Shown here: positions 1 to 5,382 of the stretch, in pieces
Position numbering within the stretch: position 1 is the stretch's first letter
Layout of the letters: the number at the start of each line of letters is the position of its first letter
DNA from: Acidobacteriota bacterium
GTDB taxonomy: Bacteria > Acidobacteriota > Thermoanaerobaculia > Gp7-AA8
Assembly (NCBI GenBank): GCA_003223695.1
Contig: QHVY01000226.1
Coordinates: 417-5,798 of the forward strand
Length of the DNA: 5,382 nucleotides
Direction: 5' to 3'
Notes under the pieces: generated by a model
Told to the model about the DNA's origin: nothing
The model's database searches: none
What the model saw: only the letters and a program-made list of their open reading frames with translations
Program-made: the position numbers and the translations under genes

Positions 1-1617
1 CATCATCCACGTCTTCACTGCCGGCACATTGATCGACAACTCGAGCGCCCGCTGAATGGTGACGATGCCGGAGTACCTGCCGTAGTAGTTCTTCGGCGCG
101 TAGATGTCTTTCCCCATGGGAATGGCGATGGGCTCGTCGAAAATCGTGTCCGCCGGCGTTAGACCCTTCTCAAACGCAGCGCCGTAGACGATCGGTTTGA
201 ACGACGATCCAGTCTGCCGGCGAGACTGAATCGCGCGATTGAACTTCGAGATCTGGAAGTCGTATCCGCCGACCATTGCGCGAACTTCACCGCTCTTGAC
301 GTCGAGAACGACCGCCGCTCCCTGCACCTGCGGCAGTTGATCGAGCTTCCAGATCGGCGCTTTTGTTTTTGAATCTTCATCGAGGCGCACGTAAATCAAA
401 TCGCCGCGTTTCAGCACGCCCTGCATCGTCGGGTGCTCGGTCCAGACGAAAATTGCATTTGGCAGCACAATCGTGTCGCGGTTGATTCGCGCCGAGACGC
501 CGTCTCGGTCCACCTTCATGACCACCGCGGTGTAGAGCCGGTCCTTCACATACGGGTCGGTGCTCCAACTCGGATCTTTGTACGTTTCCGGGTCCGTTCC
601 CTCGGCCACGAGATTCCGAGTCGGCTTGCGGAAGCCGCGGCGGCGATCCCATCGTCGCAATCCGCGCTGCAACGCCGTCTCGACTTGCTCCTGCAGCGGC
701 AAGTCGAGCGTCGTGTAGACCTTGAGACCGCGCTGGTAAAGATTCTCAGCGCCGAACTTCGGATTGTTCTCGATGTACTGGCGGATCTCTTCCGAAAAGT
801 AGCCGCCGATTTTCGGCGTCTCTTCCTTGTAGGTGCCGAGCACGATCGGGGTGCGAACAGCCTGCTCGTACTGCTGCTGCGTGATGTAGTGCTCCTCGAG
901 CATGCGATGGAGGACGACATTCCGCCGCCCCAGTGCGTGGTCCGGATGAATGATCGGGCTGTAGTAGCCGCCGCGATGACGAAACAGCCCGGCGATCATC
1001 GCCGCTTCGGGCAGCGTGAGCTCTTTTGCATGCTTGCCGAAATAAAGACGCGATGCCGACTCGACGCCGTACGCGCCGTGACCGAGGTACATCTGGTTCG
1101 CGTAGAGCTCGAAGATCTGGTCTTTCGTGAAGTTTTTCTCGATATCGACGGCGAGAAACATCTCGTTGATCTTCCGGGTCCAGCTCTTCTCAGGCGTGAG
1201 GAGCACCTGCTTCGCGAGCTGCTGCGTCAGCGTCGATGCCCCTTCGACCTTCTTGCGCGCGATGAGATCTTTGACGCCGGCGCGGAGAATGGCCTTCGGA
1301 TTGAAACCCCCGTGGTGGTAAAAGTCGGCGTCTTCGGTGGCGATGATCGCCTCGACCAGGGCCGGCGCCATGTCCTTTTTCTCGACTACGATTCGCTTCT
1401 GAATCGCATACTCGGCGAAGGGCTGGCCGTTGCGGTCGTAGACGCGGGTGATGATCGCCGGCTGGTAGTCCTCGAGAGACTTCACCAGCGGGACCCGAAT
1501 GGCGTGAGCCAGAACGAATCCCGCCGGTATGCCCACCGCGAAGGCGGCGATGAGAATCATGAGGCGGGAACGGCGGTAAAAGGGCGTTCTGGGCTGGGTG
1601 ATCGCGAGGTCGGTCAC
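1..1617 (-). CDS. Penicillin-binding protein 1A-type bifunctional transglycosylase/transpeptidase (3' end cut by window)
   Basis: Class A PBP that polymerises lipid II into glycan strands and crosslinks the stem peptides, anchored in the inner membrane with both catalytic domains in the periplasm. 539 residues are visible; the frame is still open at position 1, so the end of the transpeptidase domain is missing (the family is usually about 700-850 aa). A basic cytosolic leader (YRRSR, residues 14-18) precedes one membrane segment (about 20-40). The GT51 domain follows: EDADFYHHGG with predicted catalytic Glu95, GASTLTQQLAK (126-136), and RKINEM leading to LYANQMYLG and YFGK (148-194). A linker of about 300-430 leads to the transpeptidase domain, with the SSFK motif (nucleophile Ser471, Lys474) and the SxN motif SIN (528-530). 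The KTG motif lies outside the window. I chose the GTG at 1617 because it supplies the positively charged leader; the ATG at 1560 (residue 20) would begin directly in the membrane helix. Neither start has a clear Shine-Dalgarno sequence. The family call is secure; PBP1A rather than another class A PBP is likely. Confidence 0.95.
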   Translation of the reverse strand, partial: MTDLAITQPRTPFYRRSRLMILIAAFAVGIPAGFVLAHAIRVPLVKSLEDYQPAIITRVYDRNGQPFAEYAIQKRIVVEKKDMAPALVEAIIATEDADFYHHGGFNPKAILRAGVKDLIARKKVEGASTLTQQLAKQVLLTPEKSWTRKINEMFLAVDIEKNFTKDQIFELYANQMYLGHGAYGVESASRLYFGKHAKELTLPEAAMIAGLFRHRGGYYSPIIHPDHALGRRNVVLHRMLEEHYITQQQYEQAVRTPIVLGTYKEETPKIGGYFSEEIRQYIENNPKFGAENLYQRGLKVYTTLDLPLQEQVETALQRGLRRWDRRRGFRKPTRNLVAEGTDPETYKDPSWSTDPYVKDRLYTAVVMKVDRDGVSARINRDTIVLPNAIFVWTEHPTMQGVLKRGDLIYVRLDEDSKTKAPIWKLDQLPQVQGAAVVLDVKSGEVRAMVGGYDFQISKFNRAIQSRRQTGSSFKPIVYGAAFEKGLTPADTIFDEPIAIPMGKDIYAPKNYYGRYSGIVTIQRALELSINVPAVKTWMM

Positions 1618-1628
1618 GGTCGTCAGGA

Positions 1629-1634
1629 TACAAT
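1629..1634 (+). promoter_or_regulatory. Possible -10 box (TACAAT) for the small protein/kinase pair
   Basis: TACAAT differs from the TATAAT consensus at one base and lies 8 nt before the ATG at 1643, inside the 25-nt gap between divergent starts. It would put a transcription start about 7 nt after the box, so the mRNA would be nearly leaderless. No convincing -35 element is seen about 17 nt upstream, where the sequence belongs to the PBP coding region. AGGA at 1625-1628 is 14 nt from the ATG, too far for a normal ribosome site. Tentative. Confidence 0.25.
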
Positions 1635-1642
1635 AAGCATCA

Positions 1643-2053
1643 ATGTCCCAAGTCGCTTCCCCCAAGCCGGCGGTCGCGCCCGAGTGGGCGCGCCTGGTCG
1701 CAGACTCGATCAAACAGTACGGCGTCTGGCATACGTACTTGAAGCTCGTCGAAGCGCGCTCGGCCTATCCCGATGACCTCTCCCTGCGGGGCTACACGGA
1801 AATCGTGCGCAACACCATCGTTCGCGATTTCCTCGCCCATCCGAAAGGGATGCAGGCGGTTCCAAAACTCAGCGCGGACTTCTTGACGAACTTCGATCGC
1901 TTCAACCTGACGGCGCAGGAAGGCTATCTGATCTCGCTCATCGACGGCCGCATGGACCTGCAGAAGCTGCTGGTGCTCAGCCCGTTCGATTCGTTCACAA
2001 CGCTCTTTAACCTGGCGAAGCTCCAGCAGGAGCGCGCTATCACGGTACCCTGA
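1643..2053 (+). CDS. Small signalling-type protein with DUF4388/PATAN-like C-terminal region
   Basis: A 136-aa soluble protein with no signal peptide or membrane segment. Residues 1-85 look helical (LVADSIKQYGVWHTYLKLVEA) and I do not recognise them. Residues 87-135 (FNLTAQEGYLISLIDG, then LQKLLVLSPF and LFNLAKLQQERAI) match the pattern I know from the conserved tail of DUF4388/PATAN domains, where an 'LTxEEGxxLSxIDG' stretch is followed by a short helical unit ending in 'LxxxxxI'. Such domains accompany response regulators and other signalling proteins in myxobacteria and related groups. The gene starts 25 nt from the divergent PBP start, and its TGA overlaps the ATG of the histidine kinase by one base, so the two are very probably translationally coupled. 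A role as adaptor or regulator of that kinase is inferred only from this. The family assignment rests on pattern memory, not on a search. Confidence 0.8.
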   Translation: MSQVASPKPAVAPEWARLVADSIKQYGVWHTYLKLVEARSAYPDDLSLRGYTEIVRNTIVRDFLAHPKGMQAVPKLSADFLTNFDRFNLTAQEGYLISLIDGRMDLQKLLVLSPFDSFTTLFNLAKLQQERAITVP

Positions 2054-3120
2054 TGAACAATTATCAAATCGCGGAAAAACTCTCCACGCCGATCGCGATC
2101 GTCAACGAACACGGCGGCCTCGAGTGGAAGAACGATGCATTCGAATTGATGTTCGGCGTCGATGCCAAAGATTGGCTCAAAGAAGGCTCTCGGGTGGTGG
2201 GCGGCGAGCGCGGATGGCTGCAGGATTTCTTCATGGATGGCGAAGAACATCGCGCTGTCGATGTGGAGATCGAGGGCCGAACGTTCCGCATCGAGCACAT
2301 TATGGAGGTCCCGGATTATTCGTCGCGCTCTGTGGCGCTGTGGTTCGAGGACGTCACCCAGCAGCGGCAGATGGAGCAGGCGAAATCCGACTTCACCGCG
2401 CAGATCGTGCACGACCTGCGCGGACCGCTTTCCGGCATCCAGGGCACGCTGGAGTTCGTGCTCAGCCAGGAAGGCAACAAGCTCGACTCGATGTACAGCG
2501 ATCTGCTGCAAGAAGCCCAGCGCGAATCCGAGCGAATGATGGGACTCGTCAACGAGCTTCTCGACTTCTCGAAGATCGAGGCCGGCAACCTGGTCATCGA
2601 GAAGGAGCCGGTGCGCGTGGCCGGCGTTCTGAAGCGCGCCGTTCGCAGTTTGCAGCAGGTGGCGTCTCGCGATGAAGTCTTCCTTCTGAGCGCACACGGC
2701 CGCGATGTGCCCGGTGTGATCGGCAGCGTCGAGAAGCTGACGCAGGCGATCATCAACCTCGTCTCGAATTCACTGAAGTTCACGCCGAAACGAGGGCTGA
2801 TCTCGGTCGGCGCGCAGATCGTGCGCAACGGCGATTTGCCGGAGTCGATCGTAATCACTGTCACCGACAGTGGCATGGGCATCAAGTCCAGTGAGCTGGC
2901 GCAGATCTGGGAAAAGTACAAACAGAGCGGCAACAGATCGCTCCGCGGCGGCGGCGGCACCGGTCTCGGTCTCTACATCGTGAAGCAAATCGTGGAGGCT
3001 CACGGCGGCGAAGTGACGGTCGCATCGCTCGAGGGCGTAGGCACGAGCATGGTCATCAAGCTGCCGGTGAAGAAGGCGAGCGACACGGGCGTAATCACCG
3101 CGTCGCGCGCGGCGCAGTAG
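2053..3120 (+). CDS. Soluble PAS-domain sensor histidine kinase
   Basis: A 355-aa kinase expected to autophosphorylate on histidine and pass the phosphate to an aspartate of a response regulator. Domain order: a PAS-like sensor domain (about 5-105; STPIAIVNEHGGLEWKNDAFELMFG, ending WFEDVT); a HisKA dimerisation helix with H-box IVHDLRGPLSGI (phospho-acceptor His120); the second HisKA helix ending LLDFSKIEAG; and an HATPase domain with N-box INLVSNSLKFTP (Asn235, Asn239), G1 box DSGMGI (272-277), an F-box-like region around IWEKYKQS, and G2 box GGGGTGLGLYIV (299-310). All catalytic boxes are present. HDLRGPL replaces the commoner HELRTPL. No membrane helix is seen, so it should sense a cytosolic signal or a partner. 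The start overlaps the preceding stop (TGATG); a GGAG about 20 nt upstream is too distant to be a usual ribosome site, which fits coupled translation. No response regulator is present in the window, so the target is unknown. Confidence 0.95.
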   Translation: MNNYQIAEKLSTPIAIVNEHGGLEWKNDAFELMFGVDAKDWLKEGSRVVGGERGWLQDFFMDGEEHRAVDVEIEGRTFRIEHIMEVPDYSSRSVALWFEDVTQQRQMEQAKSDFTAQIVHDLRGPLSGIQGTLEFVLSQEGNKLDSMYSDLLQEAQRESERMMGLVNELLDFSKIEAGNLVIEKEPVRVAGVLKRAVRSLQQVASRDEVFLLSAHGRDVPGVIGSVEKLTQAIINLVSNSLKFTPKRGLISVGAQIVRNGDLPESIVITVTDSGMGIKSSELAQIWEKYKQSGNRSLRGGGGTGLGLYIVKQIVEAHGGEVTVASLEGVGTSMVIKLPVKKASDTGVITASRAAQ

Positions 3121-3132
3121 CTTATTTGTAGC

Positions 3133-3174
3133 TGGGGTCGCAGCTTTCCTTGTGATTTCTCTACGATCCGTAGA
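3133..3174 (+). repeat. Left copy of a 42-bp inverted repeat, with terminal hairpin
   Basis: Begins 12 nt after the kinase stop codon. Read on the plus strand, it matches the right copy (3532-3573) read on the minus strand at 35 of 42 positions. The shared core is agctttccttgtgattt (3142-3158), with only two mismatches (both C versus T) in the first 32 bases. The last part forms a short hairpin: TCTAC (3160-3164) pairs with GTAGA (3170-3174) around the loop GATCC, whose outer G and C can also pair. The loop differs completely in the other copy while the stem is kept. A second weak hairpin (AGCTG/CAGCT, 3130-3145) is present only in this copy. No U-tract follows, so it is not a typical intrinsic terminator. 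Confidence 0.75.
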
Positions 3175-3184
3175 TCGGCGGCAG

Positions 3185-3418
3185 TTACTTCTCCGGCGGA
3201 TCGCCCGATTCTTCAGCATCTCCATCCTTATGGCGTTCCGCCTCGATCATGTGTTTTTTCGATTCGACAAACAGTGACTCGAGCTCCTGCATCGCTGAAC
3301 CGAGGCCTCCGGAGCCGCGAATACGATCTCGGTTGCGCCGGATGAGCGCAATCCCACCGGCGGTGATGGCGATCGCCCCGACGATCACCGCGAGAAGAAA
3401 CAACAGTCCGAGGATCAC
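3185..3418 (-). CDS. Small single-span membrane protein, unknown function
   Basis: A 77-aa ORF from a GTG at 3418. The start MILGLLFLLAVIVGAIAIT and the following residues form a hydrophobic segment (about 2-25). A basic stop-transfer stretch follows (RRNRDR), then a glycine-rich hinge (GSGGLGS), an amphipathic, probably helical stretch (AMQELESLFVESKKHMIEAERHK) and an acidic tail (DGDAEESGDPPEK). The expected topology is N-terminus out and tail in the cytosol. I preferred this start because its GTG overlaps the stop of the upstream 31-aa ORF (GTGA), a usual arrangement for coupled translation. A TTG at 3454 would give 89 residues but overlaps that ORF by 40 nt and has no ribosome site. I do not recognise the family. 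It is the last gene of the minus-strand run and converges with the kinase gene. Confidence 0.65.
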   Translation of the reverse strand: MILGLLFLLAVIVGAIAITAGGIALIRRNRDRIRGSGGLGSAMQELESLFVESKKHMIEAERHKDGDAEESGDPPEK

Positions 3419-3510
3419 GTTCGGCGTTTGGAGAGGCCTCGAATGATCACCCAAACGGCGATGACGAGCGCCAGGGCTGCGGGAATCACCTTCGGAAGGA
3501 GCCAGGTCAT
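3415..3510 (-). CDS. Putative 31-aa single-span membrane microprotein
   Basis: An ATG-initiated ORF encoding 31 residues: MTWLLPKVIPAA, then LALVIAVWVIIRG, ending in the basic LSKRRT. It is a hydrophobic helix of about 20 residues with a positively charged C-terminal end, a form typical of bacterial membrane microproteins. Its TGA stop overlaps the GTG start of the 77-aa membrane ORF by 4 nt. It lies 52 nt downstream of the aroB stop on the same strand. No strong Shine-Dalgarno sequence precedes it. Coding status is inferred from the composition and the coupling, not from any known family. A chance ORF of this length is possible. Confidence 0.4.
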   Translation of the reverse strand: MTWLLPKVIPAALALVIAVWVIIRGLSKRRT

Positions 3511-3531
3511 GGCCGGTTGATTCAGAGGGAT

Positions 3532-3573
3532 TCTACACCGGGTAGAAAAATCACAAGGAAAGCTACGACCCCA
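3532..3573 (-). repeat. Right copy of the 42-bp inverted repeat, with terminal hairpin, overlapping the aroB 3' end
   Basis: On the minus strand this runs from the last codons of aroB through its TAG stop (3563-3565) into the gap before the 31-aa ORF. It shares the core agctttccttgtgattt with the left copy. It ends in a hairpin TTCTAC/GTAGAA (plus-strand arms 3531-3536 and 3542-3547, 5-nt loop at 3537-3541), equivalent to the left-copy hairpin with the same stem core but all five loop bases different. No flanking target-site duplication is visible. Confidence 0.75.
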
Positions 3574-4588
3574 TGCCGATCGCGGCGAGGCCGTAGCGCA
3601 GATCGGCATCGGAGATGCCCGAGATGACCTCGCAGCGGCCGATCTCGCGCGGAAAGACCATGACTCGGCTCGATCCGGTGTTCTTCTTGTCATGCTCCGT
3701 CGCCGCGAGGACCGCCGAGGCGTCGAGCGACGGCAAAGGCGATGGCTTCCAGTCACGTACCGCCTGATCAATGCGACGGCGAACGGCCTCCGATGTGATG
3801 CCGCGGCGCACGCCGATCGCATTCGCGGCGATGATTCCCCACGCCACCGCCTCGCCATGCGTGAGCTGCCGATACTGCAGCGCGGCTTCGATTCCGTGCC
3901 CGATCGTATGGCCGTAGTTGAGCAGGCGGCGCAGATCGGCCTCTTTTTCGTCTGCCGAGACGATCTCCGCTTTCACTTTAATCGTCTTGCGCACCACCGT
4001 GTCGAGGTCGACGTCGCTTCGCTTTTCCAGCATTTCGAAAAGAGAAGCGTCGCCGATCACGCCGCCCTTCAACGCCTCGTACATGCCGCTGAGCAGCTCT
4101 CGCGGCGGCAGCGAATCGAGGACCGCCGTATCGGAGACCACCACGCGCGGAGGAAAAAAGCTGCCGATCAGATTCTTTCCCCGTTCGTGATTGACGGCGA
4201 CCTTGCCACCGATCGAGCTGTCGACCTGCGCCAGAAGTGTTGTCGGGACGTGCGCCAGATCGATGCCCCGCAGAAAAATCGACGCAGCAAATCCCGCGGT
4301 ATCGCCAATCATGCCGCCGCCCACCACCACGGCCATCGAGTCGCGTTTCGCGCCGCGGTCGAGAAGCTGCGTCACGATTTCGTTCGCGGTCGCGAGCGTC
4401 TTGTGCTGCTCGCCTTCTTCAATCGTGATGATGTCGTGCGCAATCCGTTCGGCAAAGCGGCGCAATCCGTTTGAACTGATGACGAAAATTCGCCCGCGCG
4501 GCTGAATGATCTCTCCCACAGAATCGAGCAGGCCCTTGCCGACAAAGACGGAATAGCTCGCGGAAGCCTGCCGAATAGCCTCGGCCAA
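3563..4588 (-). CDS. aroB: 3-dehydroquinate synthase
   Basis: Converts 3-deoxy-D-arabino-heptulosonate 7-phosphate to 3-dehydroquinate, the second step of the shikimate pathway, in the cytosol with NAD and a divalent metal. The 341-aa product is slightly shorter than the usual 350-370 aa. Visible signatures are the NAD-binding GGGMIGDTAGFAAS (90-103), FLRGIDLAHVPTTLLAQVDS with SSIGGKVAVNH (105-134), KNLIGSFFPP (138-147), the predicted metal ligands Glu171 (GMYEALKGG), His227 (NYGHTIGHGIE) and His244 (THGEAVAWG), and HDKKN (299-303). The start appears to be TTG at 4588: no ATG or GTG lies in frame between the aspS stop and the conserved SYSVFVGKGLL near residue 11, and the Shine-Dalgarno sequence is weak. 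It sits 17 nt after aspS on the same strand, suggesting co-transcription. Its last two codons and stop lie within the 42-bp repeat. Identification is secure; the exact start is less so. Confidence 0.97.
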   Translation of the reverse strand: MAEAIRQASASYSVFVGKGLLDSVGEIIQPRGRIFVISSNGLRRFAERIAHDIITIEEGEQHKTLATANEIVTQLLDRGAKRDSMAVVVGGGMIGDTAGFAASIFLRGIDLAHVPTTLLAQVDSSIGGKVAVNHERGKNLIGSFFPPRVVVSDTAVLDSLPPRELLSGMYEALKGGVIGDASLFEMLEKRSDVDLDTVVRKTIKVKAEIVSADEKEADLRRLLNYGHTIGHGIEAALQYRQLTHGEAVAWGIIAANAIGVRRGITSEAVRRRIDQAVRDWKPSPLPSLDASAVLAATEHDKKNTGSSRVMVFPREIGRCEVISGISDADLRYGLAAIGMGS

Positions 4589-4605
4589 CGGCCGACTGTC
4601 AACGG

Positions 4606-5382
4606 CTAACGATCTTTCAGCCGGATTCCGAGCTCATCCAACTGCCTGGTATCGACGGGTGACGGCGCCTCGCTCATGAGGTCCTGGGCCCGCGCGGTTT
4701 TGGGGAAGGCGATGACTTCGCGCAGCGATTCCGCGCGCGCCATCAGCATCACGATGCGATCGAATCCAAGGGCGATGCCGCCGTGCGGGGGAGCGCCGTA
4801 ACGGAACGCTTCGAGCAGAAAGCCGAATCGCTCCTTCGCCTCCTCCGCTGCGATGCCGAGCGCGCGAAACATCCGCGACTGCACCTCCGGACGATTGATG
4901 CGAATGGATCCGCCGCCGAGCTCGAGGCCGTTCAAGACAACATCGTATGCGCGTGCGAGCACCGATCCCGGATCGCTTTCCAGTTTCTCCACATCCGAGA
5001 GTTTCGGCGACGTGAATGGATGATGACGGGCGAAATAGCGCTGCGTCTCCTCGTCCCATTCGAAAAGAGGGAAATCGACGACCCAGAGAAAGTTCCAGGT
5101 TTCTGGTTTGATCATTCCCTGTTCGCGAGCGATGCGCACACGCAGATTGCCGAGGACATCCCAAACGACGGTGCTCTTTCCGGCGACGATCAGGGCGAGA
5201 TCGTTTTCGTTGGCGCGCAGCGCGTTGCGCAGCGAGTCGAATGATGAATCGTTGAGAAACTTCTTGATCGATGACCCACGCTGCGCGTCGAATTTGACCC
5301 AGATCAGGCCACCCGCGCCGAATTTTCTCGCGTCTTCGGTGAGCTCGTCGATCTTCTTGCGCGACATCGCCGCGCCTCCAGG
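4606..5382 (-). CDS. aspS: Aspartyl-tRNA synthetase, C-terminal part (5' end outside window)
   Basis: Class II synthetase that activates aspartate with ATP and charges tRNA-Asp. The visible frame gives 258 residues and is open at the right window edge; the bacterial enzyme is about 580-600 aa, so the anticodon-binding domain, motifs 1 and 2 and part of the GAD domain lie outside. The ATG at 5367 is internal: PGGAAMSRKKIDEL matches the middle of bacterial AspRS. Counting from that Met: the end of the GAD insertion (FGAGGLIWVKF, 16-26), the return to the catalytic core (WVVDFPLFEWDEE, 95-107), HHPFTSP (115-121), YDVVLNGLELGGGSIRI (141-157), motif 3 GIALGFDRIVMLM with the ATP-binding Arg204, and the typical C-terminus AFPKTARAQDLMSEAPSPV to QLDELGI. 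Whether it is a discriminating or non-discriminating (Asp/Asn) AspRS cannot be judged, since the anticodon-binding domain is missing. It is followed closely by aroB on the same strand. Confidence 0.97.
   Translation of the reverse strand, partial: PGGAAMSRKKIDELTEDARKFGAGGLIWVKFDAQRGSSIKKFLNDSSFDSLRNALRANENDLALIVAGKSTVVWDVLGNLRVRIAREQGMIKPETWNFLWVVDFPLFEWDEETQRYFARHHPFTSPKLSDVEKLESDPGSVLARAYDVVLNGLELGGGSIRINRPEVQSRMFRALGIAAEEAKERFGFLLEAFRYGAPPHGGIALGFDRIVMLMARAESLREVIAFPKTARAQDLMSEAPSPVDTRQLDELGIRLKDR

Noticed and set aside
433..1776. A 447-codon open frame on the plus strand opposite the PBP gene
   Set aside because: It is antisense to a clear PBP1A frame with intact catalytic motifs, its product is Arg/Asp/Val-rich low-complexity sequence without domains, and it overlaps the start of the 136-aa gene. 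It is a shadow of high-G+C codon bias.
1924..2697. A 257-codon minus-strand frame opposite the histidine kinase
   Set aside because: The plus-strand frame encodes all the histidine-kinase boxes; the antisense product shows no recognisable motif and is His/Arg/Leu-rich, as expected from the complement.
3130..3174. Intrinsic terminator after the histidine kinase
   Set aside because: Two short stems (3130-3145 and 3160-3174) are present, but they are only 5-6 bp and neither is followed by a convincing U-tract; they are described as part of the repeat instead.
3133..3573. Insertion sequence with terminal inverted repeats
   Set aside because: No transposase frame, no target-site duplication and only 441 bp; at most a MITE-like cassette, so no mobile element was annotated.
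3415..3858. A 147-codon minus-strand frame running from inside aroB into the small-ORF region
   Set aside because: Most of it overlaps aroB in another frame with Arg/Ser-rich composition. Only its last 31 codons, from the ATG at 3510, look like a real membrane microprotein and were kept.
3692..4474. A 260-codon plus-strand frame opposite aroB
   Set aside because: aroB on the minus strand is unambiguous; the antisense translation is Arg/His-rich with no domain.

Overview
The window is ordinary bacterial chromosome: moderately high G+C (about 60% by eye), densely packed and almost entirely coding. It shows no phage, IS, CRISPR or RNA-gene signal. The PBP1A-type sequence, the stand-alone DUF4388-like protein and the soluble PAS histidine kinase suggest a soil-type Gram-negative lineage such as Acidobacteriota, or a deltaproteobacterial-type group. 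That placement is a guess from gene style, not from a marker-gene comparison.

Layout. Positions 1-1617 (minus) hold the N-terminal 539 residues of a class A penicillin-binding protein (PBP1A type: transglycosylase plus transpeptidase), cut by the left window edge. Only 25 nt away, divergently, begins a two-gene plus-strand unit. Its first gene encodes a 136-aa protein whose C-terminus resembles the tail of DUF4388/PATAN signalling domains. Its second is a 355-aa cytosolic PAS-HisKA-HATPase histidine kinase (2053-3120), whose start codon overlaps the preceding stop codon by one base. A minus-strand unit converges on the kinase from the right: aspS (AspRS C-terminal 258 residues, cut by the right edge), aroB (3-dehydroquinate synthase, complete, apparent TTG start), then two tiny single-span membrane ORFs of 31 and 77 aa joined by a GTGA stop/start overlap.

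How the genes fit together. PBP1A builds cell-wall glycan and crosslinks. The small protein and kinase look like a translationally coupled signalling pair with no response regulator in view. aspS and aroB are housekeeping genes (tRNA charging, shikimate pathway) that simply share a transcription direction with the small membrane ORFs.

The least expected structure is a 42-bp imperfect inverted repeat that brackets the small-ORF cassette (3133-3174 and 3532-3573). The two copies are nearly identical over their first 32 bases. Each ends in a short hairpin whose stem is conserved while all five loop positions differ. In each copy the repeat reads in the sense direction at the 3' end of the adjacent large gene (the kinase, and aroB, whose stop codon lies inside it). 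This suggests a dispersed structured repeat or a small mobile or duplicated cassette. I found no clearly new multi-gene system; the repeat with its small-ORF cassette and the DUF4388-like/kinase pair are the best candidates for follow-up.
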